The position numbers and the translations under genes were made by a program. Of a stretch of 64,000 nucleotides of DNA, positions 52,514-63,818 are shown in pieces; within the stretch, counting starts at the first letter, position 1; each line of letters starts with the position of its first letter. Under the pieces are notes generated by a model that saw only the letters and a program-made list of their open reading frames with translations, was not told where the DNA came from and made no database searches. This DNA comes from Alicyclobacillus acidiphilus NBRC 100859 (lineage in GTDB: Bacteria; Bacillota; Bacilli; Alicyclobacillales; Alicyclobacillaceae), in assembly GCF_001544355.1 (NCBI RefSeq), contig NZ_BCQI01000015.1, positions 1 through 64,000 of the forward strand, written 5' to 3'.

Positions 52514-53821
52514 TCACACCTCCAAAAGTAACAGACGCGGATTTTCCAACAGACGCTTGATGTCATTCACGAATTGCTGACCGAGCGCACCGTCGATCAC
52601 GCGATGATCGAAGCTCAACGACAATGCCATCATTTGACCGACTGCAAACTCGCCGTCCCGGATAATTGGCTTTTCCGTGATGCGCCCGACGCCGAGGATG
52701 GCCACTTCCGGATAGTTGATAATCGGCGTGAAGAACATGCCGCCGGCTGAGCCGATGTTCGTGATCGATATCGTGCTGCCGCGCATTTCGTTCGGCGCAA
52801 GTTTGCCTGCGCGTCCGCGAGCGGCGAGATCGTTGATCTCCTGCGCGATATCCCACATGTTTTTCTTGTCCGCGTGCTTGACGACGGGAACCAGCAATCC
52901 CCGGTCCGTATCGGTCGCGATGCCGATATGGTAATAGTGCTTCAGCACGAGTTCCTGCTTTTCTTCGTCATACGAGGAGTTCAACTGCGGACGACTGCGC
53001 AGCGCCGCAATCAAAGCCTTGACGATGAAGGGCAGGTAGGTGATCTTGACGCCGCGCTGTTCTGCGACGGGCTTGATCTCCTTGCGAAGCTTCACGAGTT
53101 CCGTCACATCGACTTCGTCCATCAGCGTCACGTGCGGCGCCGTGTACTTGCTCTTGACCATCGCGCGAGCGATAGCTTGGCGAATCATCGGTAGCGGCAC
53201 ACGTTCTTCGATCTCGTCGCCCGCGACTTGCACGACCGTCGATCCGGTTGCTCCAGTACTGGTCTCTTCCTTGACTGCGGACTGACTTGGCGAAGCCGCG
53301 ACCGCAGAGCCGCCGTTCAGGAAGCCGTCGACGTCATCTTTCGTCACTTTGCCGTTGTTGCCCGTACCTTGCACGGAGCGAATGTCGACCCCGTGTTCAC
53401 GCGCGTAGCGGCGTACCCCAGGTGTAGCCAGAACCTGCTTGGCCGCGCTCGTGCCAGCGCCATCGTTTGCTGCTGCGGCCTGCGCAACAGGCTGAGCGGC
53501 AGGCTCGGAAGCCGCTTGCTTGGCAGGCTCTGCGGCTGGCTGTTCGTTACCGTGAGCGCTGTGCGAAGCCGGAACGTCGCCTGCCACTTCGATGGTGAGG
53601 ATGACGTCGCCAACGACGCATGTGCTGCCTTCCGCGACTTTGATTTCGACAACCTTGCCGCTGACCGGTGAAGGCAGCTCAACGAGCGATTTGTCGTTCT
53701 CGATCTCAGCGACGGCATCGTCTTCCTGGATGGTATCCCCGGGTTTTACCAACCATTTGCTGATTCTGCCTTCGTGGAGACCTTCTCCCAATTCCGGCAG
53801 CCCAAATTCAAATAATGCCAT
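52514..53821 (-). CDS. pdhC: Dihydrolipoyllysine acetyltransferase (E2) of pyruvate dehydrogenase
   Basis: E2 forms the core of the complex. The 435 residues comprise one lipoyl domain with the lipoylated Lys44 in [13 protein letters not shown] and an A/P/Q-rich swinging linker (about 85-130). A peripheral-subunit-binding domain ([35 protein letters not shown]) and the acetyltransferase core, with the catalytic [14 protein letters not shown], complete the protein. A GGGGGTG site precedes the ATG. It is paired with E1 (pdhA, pdhB) upstream and E3 downstream. Branched-chain specificity cannot be fully excluded, but the operon layout is that of pyruvate dehydrogenase. Confidence 0.92.
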   Translation of the reverse strand: MALFEFGLPELGEGLHEGRISKWLVKPGDTIQEDDAVAEIENDKSLVELPSPVSGKVVEIKVAEGSTCVVGDVILTIEVAGDVPASHSAHGNEQPAAEPAKQAASEPAAQPVAQAAAANDGAGTSAAKQVLATPGVRRYAREHGVDIRSVQGTGNNGKVTKDDVDGFLNGGSAVAASPSQSAVKEETSTGATGSTVVQVAGDEIEERVPLPMIRQAIARAMVKSKYTAPHVTLMDEVDVTELVKLRKEIKPVAEQRGVKITYLPFIVKALIAALRSRPQLNSSYDEEKQELVLKHYYHIGIATDTDRGLLVPVVKHADKKNMWDIAQEINDLAARGRAGKLAPNEMRGSTISITNIGSAGGMFFTPIINYPEVAILGVGRITEKPIIRDGEFAVGQMMALSLSFDHRVIDGALGQQFVNDIKRLLENPRLLLLEV

Positions 53822-53838
53822 GTGGCTTCACCCCCGTA

Positions 53839-54819
53839 TTAGAGACTCGTTACCTTGTTGAGCGTATCGACGATATATTGCGGCGTCGGGAGCCAGTCGT
53901 CTTCAATCATGCCGAACGGGTACACTGTGTCAGGCGGCGTAGCCCGAAGTACGGGCGCTTCCAGATGGTAGATGGCCTGTTCGTTGATTTGCGCGACAAT
54001 CTCCGCGGCGGCACCTGCCGAGCGTTGCGCCTCTTGCACGACAATGGCGCGATTGGTCTTTTGAATCGACTTCACGATGGTCTCGATATCGATAGGAGAG
54101 ATGGTGCGCAAGTCGATCACTTCGGCTTCCAAACCTTTCTCCTTCGACCACTGTTCGGCCGCTTTCACGGACGTCGCTACCATGGCCCCGTACGTGACGA
54201 TGGTGGCGTCTTTGCCTTCGCGAACGACGTTCGCGACGCCCAGTGGAATCGTGTACTCTTCCTCGGGAACCTCCTGGCGGAATGAACGGTAGAGCTTCAT
54301 GTGCTCGAGGAAGATCACTGGATCCGGATCGCGAATCGCAGACAACAGCAAACCTTTTGCGTCGTACGGCGAACTCGGGATGACCACCTTGACGCCGGGT
54401 GTCTGCAAGAAGAGTCCTTCCAAGCTGTCAGAGTGCAGTTCTGGCGTATGAACACCGCCGCCAAACGGAGACCGGATGGTCACCGGCGCACTGAAACGGC
54501 CTGCCGAGCGGTACCGCAGACGCGAGATCTGCCCTGCGATTTGGTCAAATGCCTCGAACACGAAACCGAAGAACTGAATCTCTGGAACTGGTCGAAATCC
54601 TTGGACCGCCAGACCGTTTGCCAAGCCGATGATGCCACTCTCGGCGAGCGGCGTGTCGAACACGCGGTCCTCTCCGTATTTCTTCTGAAGTCCCTCGGTT
54701 GCCCGGAAGACGCCGCCGTTGTGGCCGACGTCCTCGCCGAATACGAGAACGCGTTCGTCGCGTGCAAGTTCTAAGTCAAGCGCGTGCGTGATTGCTTGAA
54801 TCATCGTCATTTGTGCCAT
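53839..54819 (-). CDS. pdhB: Pyruvate dehydrogenase E1 beta subunit
   Basis: The 326-residue E1 beta subunit has [100 protein letters not shown] and [22 protein letters not shown]. It forms a tetramer with E1 alpha and completes the thiamine-diphosphate site. It starts two bases after the pdhA stop, so translation is probably coupled. Confidence 0.95.
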   Translation of the reverse strand: MAQMTMIQAITHALDLELARDERVLVFGEDVGHNGGVFRATEGLQKKYGEDRVFDTPLAESGIIGLANGLAVQGFRPVPEIQFFGFVFEAFDQIAGQISRLRYRSAGRFSAPVTIRSPFGGGVHTPELHSDSLEGLFLQTPGVKVVIPSSPYDAKGLLLSAIRDPDPVIFLEHMKLYRSFRQEVPEEEYTIPLGVANVVREGKDATIVTYGAMVATSVKAAEQWSKEKGLEAEVIDLRTISPIDIETIVKSIQKTNRAIVVQEAQRSAGAAAEIVAQINEQAIYHLEAPVLRATPPDTVYPFGMIEDDWLPTPQYIVDTLNKVTSL

Positions 54820-54821
54820 TC

Positions 54822-55976
<1,155 letters not shown>

Positions 55977-55996
55977 TTACGTATCCGCGAAATGTT

Positions 55997-56042
55997 CTGT
56001 TATAGAATAGATGGTCGTTATTTGTATAACAGTTTGGTGTAG
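55997..56042. repeat. Inverted repeat in the pdhA-esterase intergenic region
   Basis: CTGTTATA at 55997-56004 is matched by TATAACAG at 56035-56042, 30 bases apart. It lies between the divergent pdh promoter and the esterase gene. It could be an operator or chance. Confidence 0.3.
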
Positions 56043-56126
56043 CGCTTTCTTTCGCTTGTTCGACGCACTTTCTACGAACCTTCTGTACTATTTGTCGCAC
56101 GATTGCCCGAACGGAGGAGATTTCCC

Positions 56127-56864
56127 ATGACGAACCAACCTTCACGCAAAATTGAATCCCATGTGATTCATTCCATCCATTTGGGTGAAGACCGAACTGT
56201 CAAAGTGTTTGTTCCACCAATGCAGGACGCGAGTCAGAGACTGCCGATTGTCTACTGCCACGACGGAATCGAATTCTTCACGCACGGGCGCATCGCGACC
56301 ATTGCCAGTACGATGATAGCCGCCGGAGAAATACCGCCGTTTTTGATTGCCGGGATCGCTGTCAATATGGAGCATCGCAACGCGGACTACGCAATGGACG
56401 GTGTCCGGCATCGATCTTATCTGCAATTCGTGGCTGACGAGTGCATGCCATTCATGGAGGAGCGCTACGCCATCTCGCAAGGCAACCGCATGATGGCCGG
56501 AATTTCGCTTGGCGCCGTGGCCACCCTGAGCTTCGCGCTCAATTTCCCAGATGTGTTCGATCGACTGGTGCTCTTCTCCGGAGCGTACTTTCCGAGCGTG
56601 CAGGAACGTCTGCGCAAGGAGCGGGATTTGAGCCGGATATCGGCCTATATGTTCATCGGCGACGAGGAACACGAGTCACAGACGCCGTCGGGTATCTTCG
56701 ATTTCCTCACATACAACGAGACAATGCGTGATATCCTCGTCGATCGCGGTGCCGCGGTGGAATACGAAGTGGGGCCCGGAAACCATTTTTGGGGCGTCTG
56801 GCAGCGGCAAATTCCGACAGCCTTGCGCTGGATTGGACAACACATCCGCCCCAGCGCAGATTGA
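56127..56864 (+). CDS. Alpha/beta-hydrolase esterase
   Basis: The 245-residue protein resembles the putative esterase (esterase D / enterochelin esterase-like) group. VFVPPMQDASQRLPIVYCHDGIEFFTHGRI, the nucleophile elbow GISLGAVATLSFALNFPDVFDRLVLFSGAYFP (G-x-S-x-G), a late Asp region (YMFIGDEEHES) and His in GNHFWGVWQRQIPTALRWI are all in order. There is no signal peptide, so it is cytosolic. ATG 56127 has GGAGGAG upstream. The substrate is unknown. It is divergent from pdhA and convergent with the small minus-strand ORF. Confidence 0.8.
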   Translation: MTNQPSRKIESHVIHSIHLGEDRTVKVFVPPMQDASQRLPIVYCHDGIEFFTHGRIATIASTMIAAGEIPPFLIAGIAVNMEHRNADYAMDGVRHRSYLQFVADECMPFMEERYAISQGNRMMAGISLGAVATLSFALNFPDVFDRLVLFSGAYFPSVQERLRKERDLSRISAYMFIGDEEHESQTPSGIFDFLTYNETMRDILVDRGAAVEYEVGPGNHFWGVWQRQIPTALRWIGQHIRPSAD

Positions 56865-56867
56865 CAG

Positions 56868-57029
56868 TTACCCTTGCGTCTTCTGCTGCCGGGCGGAGTT
56901 TCTCGTCATCGCCGTCAACGTCTCGTCCGTGTTCTGATCGAATCGCTTGTCCTTTTGCGTGATGTCAGGGCCCGTCAACGCGATCGTCAGATCTTGCTTT
57001 TTGTCGTTGCGGCGCTTGTCTTGTGACAT
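56868..57029 (-). CDS. Small hydrophilic protein, 53 residues
   Basis: The gene is not recognised. The frame from ATG 57029 to TAA 56868 encodes a very charged and polar peptide (MSQDKRRNDKKQDLTIALTG ... QKDKRFDQNTDETLTAMTRN ... RQQKTQG) with no hydrophobic core. GGAGGGTG lies eight to nine bases upstream within AAAAAGGAGGGTG, a strong ribosome site. The composition recalls the minor small spore proteins of bacilli, but there is no sequence match to name. It ends four bases after the convergent esterase gene. Confidence 0.55.
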   Translation of the reverse strand: MSQDKRRNDKKQDLTIALTGPDITQKDKRFDQNTDETLTAMTRNSARQQKTQG

Positions 57030-57129
57030 CGAAGAGCACCCTCCTTTTTGATACGTCCTCCATTAATGTGCGCGTCCTCATTCGCCGCCATGCTTGTTCG
57101 AACCTGCCAAGCCATGCTCGATCCGGCCA

Positions 57130-57158
57130 ATATGGGCCGATCTTGCGCGGCATATAGG
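57130..57158 (+). promoter_or_regulatory. Weak sigma-E-like promoter before prkA
   Basis: ATA at 57130-57132, 18 bases, then CATATAGG at 57151-57158. The sigma-E pattern is ATA-N15/17-CATANNNT, so the spacing is one base long and the last T is missing. prkA is sigma-E dependent in B. subtilis, which is the main reason to note it. Nothing else was recognised in 57030-57275. Confidence 0.25.
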
Positions 57159-57275
57159 CAGGCATGGGCATGTGGTCAAGCACCACGCGAATAGGATGAA
57201 CAAAGGCGTCCAGTCTGTTGCAGGTCGCATCTTGGCGCTTCAGACATGCAACCGTATCTGGAGGAGGATGGAAAT

Positions 57276-59174
57276 ATGAGCTTTCTAGACAGATTGAATT
57301 CCTACCGTGCAGAAGAAGAAGGGCTCGTTTGGGAAGGAACTTTCGCGGATTACATGGAGATCGTTCGAGCGAATCCTGGTGTCGCGAAGACGGCGCATGC
57401 ACGCATTTACGACATGATCGCATCGCAGGGAATCGAGACAGACGCGGACGGGAATCGCCATTATCCGTTCTTTGAACGTGAAATGTATGGGCTGTCCGGG
57501 ACGCTGGAACGCCTGGTCGAGGAGTACTTCCACGCGGCCGCGCGCCGCCTCGATGTGCGCAAGCGGATCCTGCTCCTGATGGGACCCGTGAGCGGCGGCA
57601 AATCGACGATTGTCACGATGCTGAAGAGAGGGCTTGAACGATATTCCAGAACGCCAGAAGGGGCGTTGTACGCCATTCAGGACTGCCCGATGCACGAAGA
57701 TCCGCTGCATTTGGTTCCGCTTGAATTGCGCAAAGATTTTGAAGCTGAATTCGGAGTTCGCATCGAAGGCAACCTCTGCCCGAGCTGCCGCATGCGGCTG
57801 GAGACGGAATACGGCGGCAGAATCGAGGATGTGCCAGTCGAGCGCATTCTGTTGTCGGAGGATAAGCGAATTGGCATTGGCACCTTCAGCCCTTCCGATC
57901 CAAAGTCGCAGGATATCGCGGATCTGACCGGCAGCATCGATTTTTCGACGATCACGGAGTACGGATCGGAGTCCGATCCTCGCGCGTACCGGTTCGACGG
58001 CGAATTGAACAAGGCGAACCGGGGACTGATGGAGTTTCAGGAGATGCTGAAATGCGACGAGAAGTTTCTCTGGCACTTGCTCAGTCTAACGCAGGAAGGA
58101 AACTTCAAAGCAGGGCGGTTTGCCTTGATTTCCGCGGATGAGATGATTGTCGCCCACACGAACGAAGCGGAGTATCGGGCGTTTGTCTCCAACAAGAAGA
58201 ACGAGGCGCTCCAGTCCCGCATGATCGTCATGCCAGTTCCTTACAACCTGCGCGTCGACGATGAAGTCAAGATCTACGACAAGTTGGTTCACCAGAGCGA
58301 TCTCGCGCATGTCCACATCGCTCCGCACGCGCTGCGCACGGCTGCGATTTTCTCGATCCTGACGCGGTTGAAGGAATCCAAGAAGCAAGGCGTGGACTTA
58401 TTGAAGAAATTGTATTTATACAACGGTCAAACGGTCGAAGGCATGAAGGACGCCGACTTGAAAGAACTGCAAAACGAGTACCCGGACGAAGGCATGTCAG
58501 GCCTCGATCCTCGCTACATTATCAACCGCATTTCCACGGCACTCATCCGCAGAGACACACAGTGCATCAACGCGCTGGATGTGCTGCGCGCGATTCGCGA
58601 TGGATTGGATCAACACGCGTCCATCAGTGCCGAAGATCGCGAAAAGCTTCTCAATTTCATCGGCATGGCGAGACGCGAGTACGACGAAATGGCGAAGACG
58701 GAAGTGCAGAAGGCGTTTGTGTATTCGTTTGAGGAATCGGCGAAAACCTTGCTCGACAACTATCTCGACAACGTCGAAGCGTATTGCAACTGGCAGAAGA
58801 TCAAGGATCCTCTGACAGGCGAAGAACTCGATCCCGATGAACGCCTCATGCGCTCTATCGAAGAACAAATCGGCATCTCGGAGAACGCAAAACGGGCGTT
58901 TCGCGAGGAGATTCTGATTCGCATTTCCAGCTACGCGCGCCGCGGTAAACGGTTCGATTACAATTCGCACGAACGGCTGCGGGAGGCCATTGAAAAGAAA
59001 CTGTTCTCCGATCTGAAAGACGTCGTCAAGATTACAACTTCGTCGAAAACACCGGACGAAGCGCAGTTGAAGAAGATCAACGAGGTAACAGCCCGGCTCA
59101 TCGACGAACACGGATATTGCTCATCTTGTGCCAATGAATTGCTGAGGTATACAGGCAGTCTCTTGAATCGCTGA
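57276..59174 (+). CDS. prkA: PrkA family serine protein kinase / AAA+ protein
   Basis: A 632-residue protein almost identical in length to B. subtilis PrkA. An N-terminal AAA+ core with Walker A GPVSGGKSTIVTMLKRGLERY and a long central region (YGSESDPRAYRFDGELNKANRGLMEFQEMLKCDEKFLWHLLSLTQEGNF, LISADEMIVAHTNEAEY) precede the PrkA C-terminal domain (YLDNVEAYCNWQKIKDPLTGEELDPDERLMRSIEEQIGI). PrkA acts in sporulation, reported as a kinase and as a AAA+ protease. ATG 57276 has GGAGGAGG. It is followed by yhbH and spoVR, a triad also found as yeaG-yeaH-ycgB in E. coli. Confidence 0.95.
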   Translation: MSFLDRLNSYRAEEEGLVWEGTFADYMEIVRANPGVAKTAHARIYDMIASQGIETDADGNRHYPFFEREMYGLSGTLERLVEEYFHAAARRLDVRKRILLLMGPVSGGKSTIVTMLKRGLERYSRTPEGALYAIQDCPMHEDPLHLVPLELRKDFEAEFGVRIEGNLCPSCRMRLETEYGGRIEDVPVERILLSEDKRIGIGTFSPSDPKSQDIADLTGSIDFSTITEYGSESDPRAYRFDGELNKANRGLMEFQEMLKCDEKFLWHLLSLTQEGNFKAGRFALISADEMIVAHTNEAEYRAFVSNKKNEALQSRMIVMPVPYNLRVDDEVKIYDKLVHQSDLAHVHIAPHALRTAAIFSILTRLKESKKQGVDLLKKLYLYNGQTVEGMKDADLKELQNEYPDEGMSGLDPRYIINRISTALIRRDTQCINALDVLRAIRDGLDQHASISAEDREKLLNFIGMARREYDEMAKTEVQKAFVYSFEESAKTLLDNYLDNVEAYCNWQKIKDPLTGEELDPDERLMRSIEEQIGISENAKRAFREEILIRISSYARRGKRFDYNSHERLREAIEKKLFSDLKDVVKITTSSKTPDEAQLKKINEVTARLIDEHGYCSSCANELLRYTGSLLNR

Positions 59175-59195
59175 CACCCGCAAGGGGGGACGTCC

Positions 59196-60347
59196 GTGAG
59201 GACTTACTTTACGCTGCAGAGGGAAGATTGGTCGCTTCACCGGAAAGGACATCAGGACCAAGAACGGCACAAGGAGAAAGTCCGGGAAGCCATCAAAGAC
59301 AACTTGGCTGATTTGGTGAGCGATGAGAGCCTGATTATGAGTGACGGCAAACAAATCGTGAAAATTCCGATTCGGTCCTTGGAAGAGTACCGGATTCGTT
59401 ACAACCACCAAAAGGGGCGGCATGCCGGCACGGGGCAGGGCGACACGCAAGTGGGTGACATTGTCGCCCGCGGACGGCCCGACAAGAGCGGTACGCCCGG
59501 AACCGAAGGAGCAGGCGAGCAGCCTGGAGTCGACTACACGGAGGCTGAGGTGTCACTCGAAGACATCCAGAATGTTCTCTTCAAGGAATTGGAATTGCCC
59601 GATCTCGCCGACAAGGAAGCCCCGGATCTGACCGTCGACACGGTCGAGTTCCGGGACGTTCGAAAGAAAGGGTTGTCGAGCAACATCGACAAGAAGCGGA
59701 CGTTGCTCGAAGCCATCCGCCGAAATCAAAGAGCGGCCATTGACAAGGTCCGCATCTCCCCGGACGACTTGCGCTACAAGACGTGGGAAGACGTGCAAAA
59801 GCCTGATTCGAACGCTGTGATTCTCGCGATGATGGATCTGTCCGGTTCGATGGGGTTGTTCGAAAAATACTGTGCTAGAACATTCTTTTTTTGGATGGCC
59901 CGCTTCCTGGAAACGAAGTATGAAAATGTCCACATTCGCTATATCGCGCACCACACGGAGGCGCACGAAGTCAGTCAGGAGCATTTTTTCAACAAGGGGG
60001 AAAGCGGGGGGACCATTTGTTCCTCCGTCTACGAATACGCGCTCGGGATGATTCGAAGCGAATATCCGCCGGATCGATACAACATATACCCAATCCACTT
60101 TTCCGACGGCGACAACCTGACCTCGGACAATGAGAACTGCGTCAGGCTCGTGCGCGAACTGTGTGAAGTGTCGCAGATGTTCGGCTACGCGGAAGTCAAT
60201 CAATACAGCCGCTCGTCAACCTTGATGAGCGCCTACGGGAAACTGGAATTGCCCGTGTTTCGCAAGTTTGTGATTCGCGACAAGAGCGAAGTGTACGCGG
60301 CTTTAAAACACTTTTTCTCGCGGCGGGAAGGAGTGAAGAGCGCGTGA
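59196..60347 (+). CDS. yhbH: YhbH / DUF444 protein with a VWA domain
   Basis: A 383-residue stress and sporulation protein. The N-terminal part is charged with a G/T-rich linker ([20 protein letters not shown]). The C-terminal half is a von Willebrand A fold with the metal-binding MIDAS motif MMDLSGSMG and later [12 protein letters not shown]. YhbH/YeaH partners the PrkA kinase. GTG 59196 lies behind AAGGGGGGAC. Its stop overlaps the spoVR start (GTGA). Confidence 0.93.
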   Translation: MRTYFTLQREDWSLHRKGHQDQERHKEKVREAIKDNLADLVSDESLIMSDGKQIVKIPIRSLEEYRIRYNHQKGRHAGTGQGDTQVGDIVARGRPDKSGTPGTEGAGEQPGVDYTEAEVSLEDIQNVLFKELELPDLADKEAPDLTVDTVEFRDVRKKGLSSNIDKKRTLLEAIRRNQRAAIDKVRISPDDLRYKTWEDVQKPDSNAVILAMMDLSGSMGLFEKYCARTFFFWMARFLETKYENVHIRYIAHHTEAHEVSQEHFFNKGESGGTICSSVYEYALGMIRSEYPPDRYNIYPIHFSDGDNLTSDNENCVRLVRELCEVSQMFGYAEVNQYSRSSTLMSAYGKLELPVFRKFVIRDKSEVYAALKHFFSRREGVKSA

Positions 60348-61792
60348 CGAACGAAGAGTTGGAACTGCTGGAAGAAAGCATTGATCAAATGACGGATCTC
60401 GCCAAGCGGTTTGGTCTGGATTTCTATCCGATGCGCTACGAAGTATGTCCTTCCGATATTATTTATACGTTCGGCGCTTATGGGATGCCCACCAGATTCC
60501 ATCATTGGTCGTTCGGGAAGAGTTTTCATCGGATGAAGCTCGATTACGATCTCGGCATGAGCCGCATCTATGAGCTGGTCATCAACTCGAATCCATGTTA
60601 CGCGTTTTTGCTGGACGGCAACACGTTGCTGCAAAACAAGACCGTATGTGCGCACGTGTTGGCGCACTGCGACTTCTTCAAGAACAATGCCACGTTTCGC
60701 TTCACGTCGCGGGACATGGTTGAGCGCATGGCGGCGAGTGCGGAGCGGATTTACCACTACGAGCTGAAATATGGCCGCAAGAAAGTCGAAGAGTTGATTG
60801 ACGCGGGGCTTGCGCTCTCTGAACACATCGACGCGTCGGCGGACGGCCGCAACGCGCGCAAGCTGGTCAAACAGCAGCAACATCTGCATCGCCGCGGTGA
60901 ATCCGCCAACGGGTTTAAGCGGGCGCAGGCGCAGACGCCGTACGACGACTTATGGGCGCTGGATCGAACGGAGCAGGCCGCGGCGCCTGCGCCCAAAACG
61001 CAGATCAATCCCCGCGCTGCGCAGAAGGACATCATGCTTTACGCGATTGAACATTCCCCCACGCTGGAGGAATGGGAGCGTGATATCTTATCCATTCTTC
61101 GCGAAGAGATGCTGTACTTCTGGCCCCAGTTGGAAACCAAGATCATGAATGAGGGCTGGGCAACCTATTGGCACCTGCGGATCATGAGAGAGATGAATCT
61201 CACGGACGAGGAAGCGGTGGAGTTCGCCAAAATGCATTCTGGTGTAGTGCTGCCTTCGCGGATGTCCATCAACCCATACCATCTGGGGCTCGCCATCTGG
61301 GAGGACATCGAACGCAGGTGGGATCATCCATCGGATGAAGAGCGCGAGAAATACGGTCGAGTTGGCGGACAGGGTAGAGAGAAGATGTTCGAGGTGCGCG
61401 AAATTGAAAATGACGCGTCGTTCCTTCGCAATTATCTCACCAAGCAGTTGATTGAAGATTTGGACCTGTATCTCTACCAAAAGGTCGGCAACGATTGGCG
61501 CGTCGTGGAAACGGACTGGGAAAAGGTTCGCGATACGCTTGTGGCCTCTCGCGTGAATGGAGGAATCCCGGTTCTCTATGTCGAGGACGGCGATTACAAC
61601 CGCAACGGCGAACTGTACGTGAAGCACGAATATGAAGGCGTGGAACTGGACATTCGCCATTTGGAGAAATCGATGCCATACTTTTATCGAGTGTGGGGAA
61701 GAACGAGCCACGTGGAAACCGTGGTGGAAGGCCGCGAGGTCGTCTTCACCTATGACGGGAAGAAGACGCAGAGAAGGTTTGTCAAAGATTGA
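60344..61792 (+). CDS. spoVR: SpoVR family protein
   Basis: The 482-residue protein contains the SpoVR signature: [68 protein letters not shown] and [17 protein letters not shown], with conserved His and Glu residues that suggest a metal site. In B. subtilis SpoVR affects spore cortex formation; the biochemistry is unknown. GTG 60344 overlaps the yhbH stop, so the prkA-yhbH-spoVR triad is one transcription unit. Confidence 0.95.
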   Translation: MTNEELELLEESIDQMTDLAKRFGLDFYPMRYEVCPSDIIYTFGAYGMPTRFHHWSFGKSFHRMKLDYDLGMSRIYELVINSNPCYAFLLDGNTLLQNKTVCAHVLAHCDFFKNNATFRFTSRDMVERMAASAERIYHYELKYGRKKVEELIDAGLALSEHIDASADGRNARKLVKQQQHLHRRGESANGFKRAQAQTPYDDLWALDRTEQAAAPAPKTQINPRAAQKDIMLYAIEHSPTLEEWERDILSILREEMLYFWPQLETKIMNEGWATYWHLRIMREMNLTDEEAVEFAKMHSGVVLPSRMSINPYHLGLAIWEDIERRWDHPSDEEREKYGRVGGQGREKMFEVREIENDASFLRNYLTKQLIEDLDLYLYQKVGNDWRVVETDWEKVRDTLVASRVNGGIPVLYVEDGDYNRNGELYVKHEYEGVELDIRHLEKSMPYFYRVWGRTSHVETVVEGREVVFTYDGKKTQRRFVKD

Positions 61793-61821
61793 CCACGTTC
61801 CGGTGCATAAAAGATCTGTTA

Positions 61822-61849
61822 TTGATTGTCGGAATGTGTAGACTATGAT
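61822..61849 (+). promoter_or_regulatory. Sigma-A promoter of the glycosyltransferase-cysC cluster
   Basis: TTGATT at 61822-61827, 16 bases, TATGAT at 61844-61849. The predicted start near 61856 is followed immediately by the dyad GATCCGG-N7-CCGGATC (61860-61880), which would form a hairpin at the 5' end of the message or serve as an operator. Confidence 0.55.
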
Positions 61850-61946
61850 AGAAGTGGTCGATCCGGTCCATGGCCGGATCGATCCGCCGACTATCGCAGC
61901 TCGGGTGCGAGCGGCGCATTGAGACGCATTGAATGGAGGCAAATCG

Positions 61947-63161
61947 GTGGGAGAGGCGACGAAAACCGTCCTCGTCATTTCATACTTGGCTCCGCCGCAA
62001 CTGGATGCGGAGGCCATTCTCGTCTGGAAGACGGTTCGCGAATTATCCCGGTATTTCCGCATTCAACTCGTGACGAGCAACGAGGGCCAGGGACAGGATC
62101 CGGAGATGGAGCTCCCGCGTGACGTATCCGTCGTGCTCGGCAGGACGTTGAAACCGAGCGGTACATTACTTCGCCGCGTGACGGACAAGCTGGTTGGATA
62201 CCTCGTAGACGAACACTACCTGTGGGCGAAGGTGAACCGCATTCCGCTTCAGGACGGGCATTTTGATCTCATCTATAGCCGATCCCAGCCTGGTTCGAGC
62301 CACATTCTCGCCTATCGGGTGAAGCAGGAGACTGGGAAGCCGTGGATTGCCCAATTTAGCGATCCGTGGGCCAACAACCCGTATCACAGCCATCATTCTG
62401 GATTCCGCAAGTCGTTCAACCGCAAGTGGGAACAACGCGTCGTGGAGACCGCCGATAAGCTGGTGTTTCCGACGCGGGAAATTCAGGCGATGTATGTAGA
62501 TTCGTATCCCCATTTGCCCATCCTGGAGAAATCGCTCATTTTGCCGCATCACTTCACGTCGGATCTGTATCCGAAACAGAGTGAAGAGCCTGTACGCGGT
62601 CCTGCGGACAAAGTGACCTTTTCGTATTTGGGCAGTTTCTACGGTTCTCGTTCCCCTGAACCGTTCCTCAAAGCGTTACAATACGTTTTGGACAAATTTC
62701 CAGAGTGGAAGGACAGGATTCAAATCAATTTGTATGGAAATGTGTCTTCCGGTTTTGCTGCCATGGTTGACGCATGCCCCGTGCCAATTGCCCGTGGGCG
62801 CGCCCCATATCTGGAAACCCTGAAGATGATGAGACAGTCCGATGTCCTGTTGTTGATCGACGCCCCGTCGGCGACTGGCTCAAATCCGTTTTTGGCCTCG
62901 AAGTTGATCGATTATCTCGGCGCAGGCAGGCGAATTCTCGGCATTACGGATGAGCAGGGCACCGCCGCCGACATTCTTCGCGAGAGCGGACATACAGTCG
63001 TCAGCCCGCGCGACGTCGATGGCATTGCAACGGCCATAGAACGATATATGGAGATTTGCCTTCGCGAGGGACGAACGGAAGTACCGATTCCAAATCAGTT
63101 CGAGACGAGGCAGGTCGTTGGCAAGTTGGCAAGTGTGATGCAAGAAATGATGCGAGATTGA
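61947..63161 (+). CDS. GT4-like glycosyltransferase
   Basis: A 404-residue glycosyltransferase of the GT-B fold. VLVISYLAPPQLDAEAILVWKTVRELSRYFRIQLVTS is the acceptor side. HFDLIYSRSQPGSSHILAYRVKQETGKPWIAQFSDPWANNPY, VTFSYLGSFYGSRSPEPFLKAL and SDVLLLIDAPSATGSNPFLASKLIDYLGAGRRILGITDEQGTAADIL give the donor-binding half with the E/D-x7-E-like region degenerate. GTG 61947 has GGAGGC upstream. The following genes make PAPS and use it, which places this enzyme in a sulfated glycan pathway by inference. Confidence 0.75.
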   Translation: MGEATKTVLVISYLAPPQLDAEAILVWKTVRELSRYFRIQLVTSNEGQGQDPEMELPRDVSVVLGRTLKPSGTLLRRVTDKLVGYLVDEHYLWAKVNRIPLQDGHFDLIYSRSQPGSSHILAYRVKQETGKPWIAQFSDPWANNPYHSHHSGFRKSFNRKWEQRVVETADKLVFPTREIQAMYVDSYPHLPILEKSLILPHHFTSDLYPKQSEEPVRGPADKVTFSYLGSFYGSRSPEPFLKALQYVLDKFPEWKDRIQINLYGNVSSGFAAMVDACPVPIARGRAPYLETLKMMRQSDVLLLIDAPSATGSNPFLASKLIDYLGAGRRILGITDEQGTAADILRESGHTVVSPRDVDGIATAIERYMEICLREGRTEVPIPNQFETRQVVGKLASVMQEMMRD

Positions 63162-63174
63162 GAGGGTACTTACG

Positions 63175-63777
63175 ATGAGTCAAGTGGTATGGCAACCGAC
63201 GCAGGTCACGAAGAAGGATCGCAGGATCCAAAATCAGCACTCCAGCTTTGTTCTTTGGCTGACCGGATTGTCCGGCGCAGGCAAATCGACAGTCGCGAGC
63301 GCTTTGGAATTGGAACTCCACCGCCGCGGGCTGCGGACGTATCTGCTGGACGGTGACAACCTGAGGCACGGCATCAACGCGGACCTGGGGTTTGCCCAGA
63401 AGGATCGCAGCGAGAATATCCGCCGCGTGTCAGAAATCGCGAAGCTGTTTGTCGACGCGGGCATGATTGTGATCGCCGGTTTGATCTCGCCCACTCGCGA
63501 GGACCGGGACAAGGCGCGGGCGCGCTTTGAGCAGAACGAGTTCTTCGAAGTGTTCATCGATTGCCCCGTGGAAGTGTGTAAAGAGCGCGACCCGAAGGGG
63601 CTGTACAAGAAGGCTTTGGCAGGCGAAATTCGCAACTTCACCGGGATCGACGCCGAATACGAAGTGCCGCTGCACCCCGATTTGACACTGCATACCAACA
63701 AGCAGTCTGTCGAAGAGTCCGTTCGGCAAATCATTCAGTTCCTTGAGGATAAAGGGCTTTTGACATTTTCGGCGTAG
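63175..63777 (+). CDS. cysC: Adenylyl-sulfate (APS) kinase
   Basis: CysC phosphorylates APS to PAPS. The 200-residue protein has the P-loop LTGLSGAGKSTVASALELEL, the substrate motif LLDGDNLRHGINADLGFAQKDRSENIRRVSEIAKLF, LISPTREDRDKARARF and the lid region DPKGLYKKALAGEIRNFTGIDAEYEVPLHPDL. It starts 14 bases after the glycosyltransferase stop. No sulfate adenylyltransferase or PAPS reductase gene is adjacent, so supply of a sulfotransferase is more likely than assimilation here. Confidence 0.95.
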   Translation: MSQVVWQPTQVTKKDRRIQNQHSSFVLWLTGLSGAGKSTVASALELELHRRGLRTYLLDGDNLRHGINADLGFAQKDRSENIRRVSEIAKLFVDAGMIVIAGLISPTREDRDKARARFEQNEFFEVFIDCPVEVCKERDPKGLYKKALAGEIRNFTGIDAEYEVPLHPDLTLHTNKQSVEESVRQIIQFLEDKGLLTFSA

Positions 63778-63818
63778 ATTGATCTACGCGGATCAACTCG
63801 AGAAAGAGGTGTGCCGCA

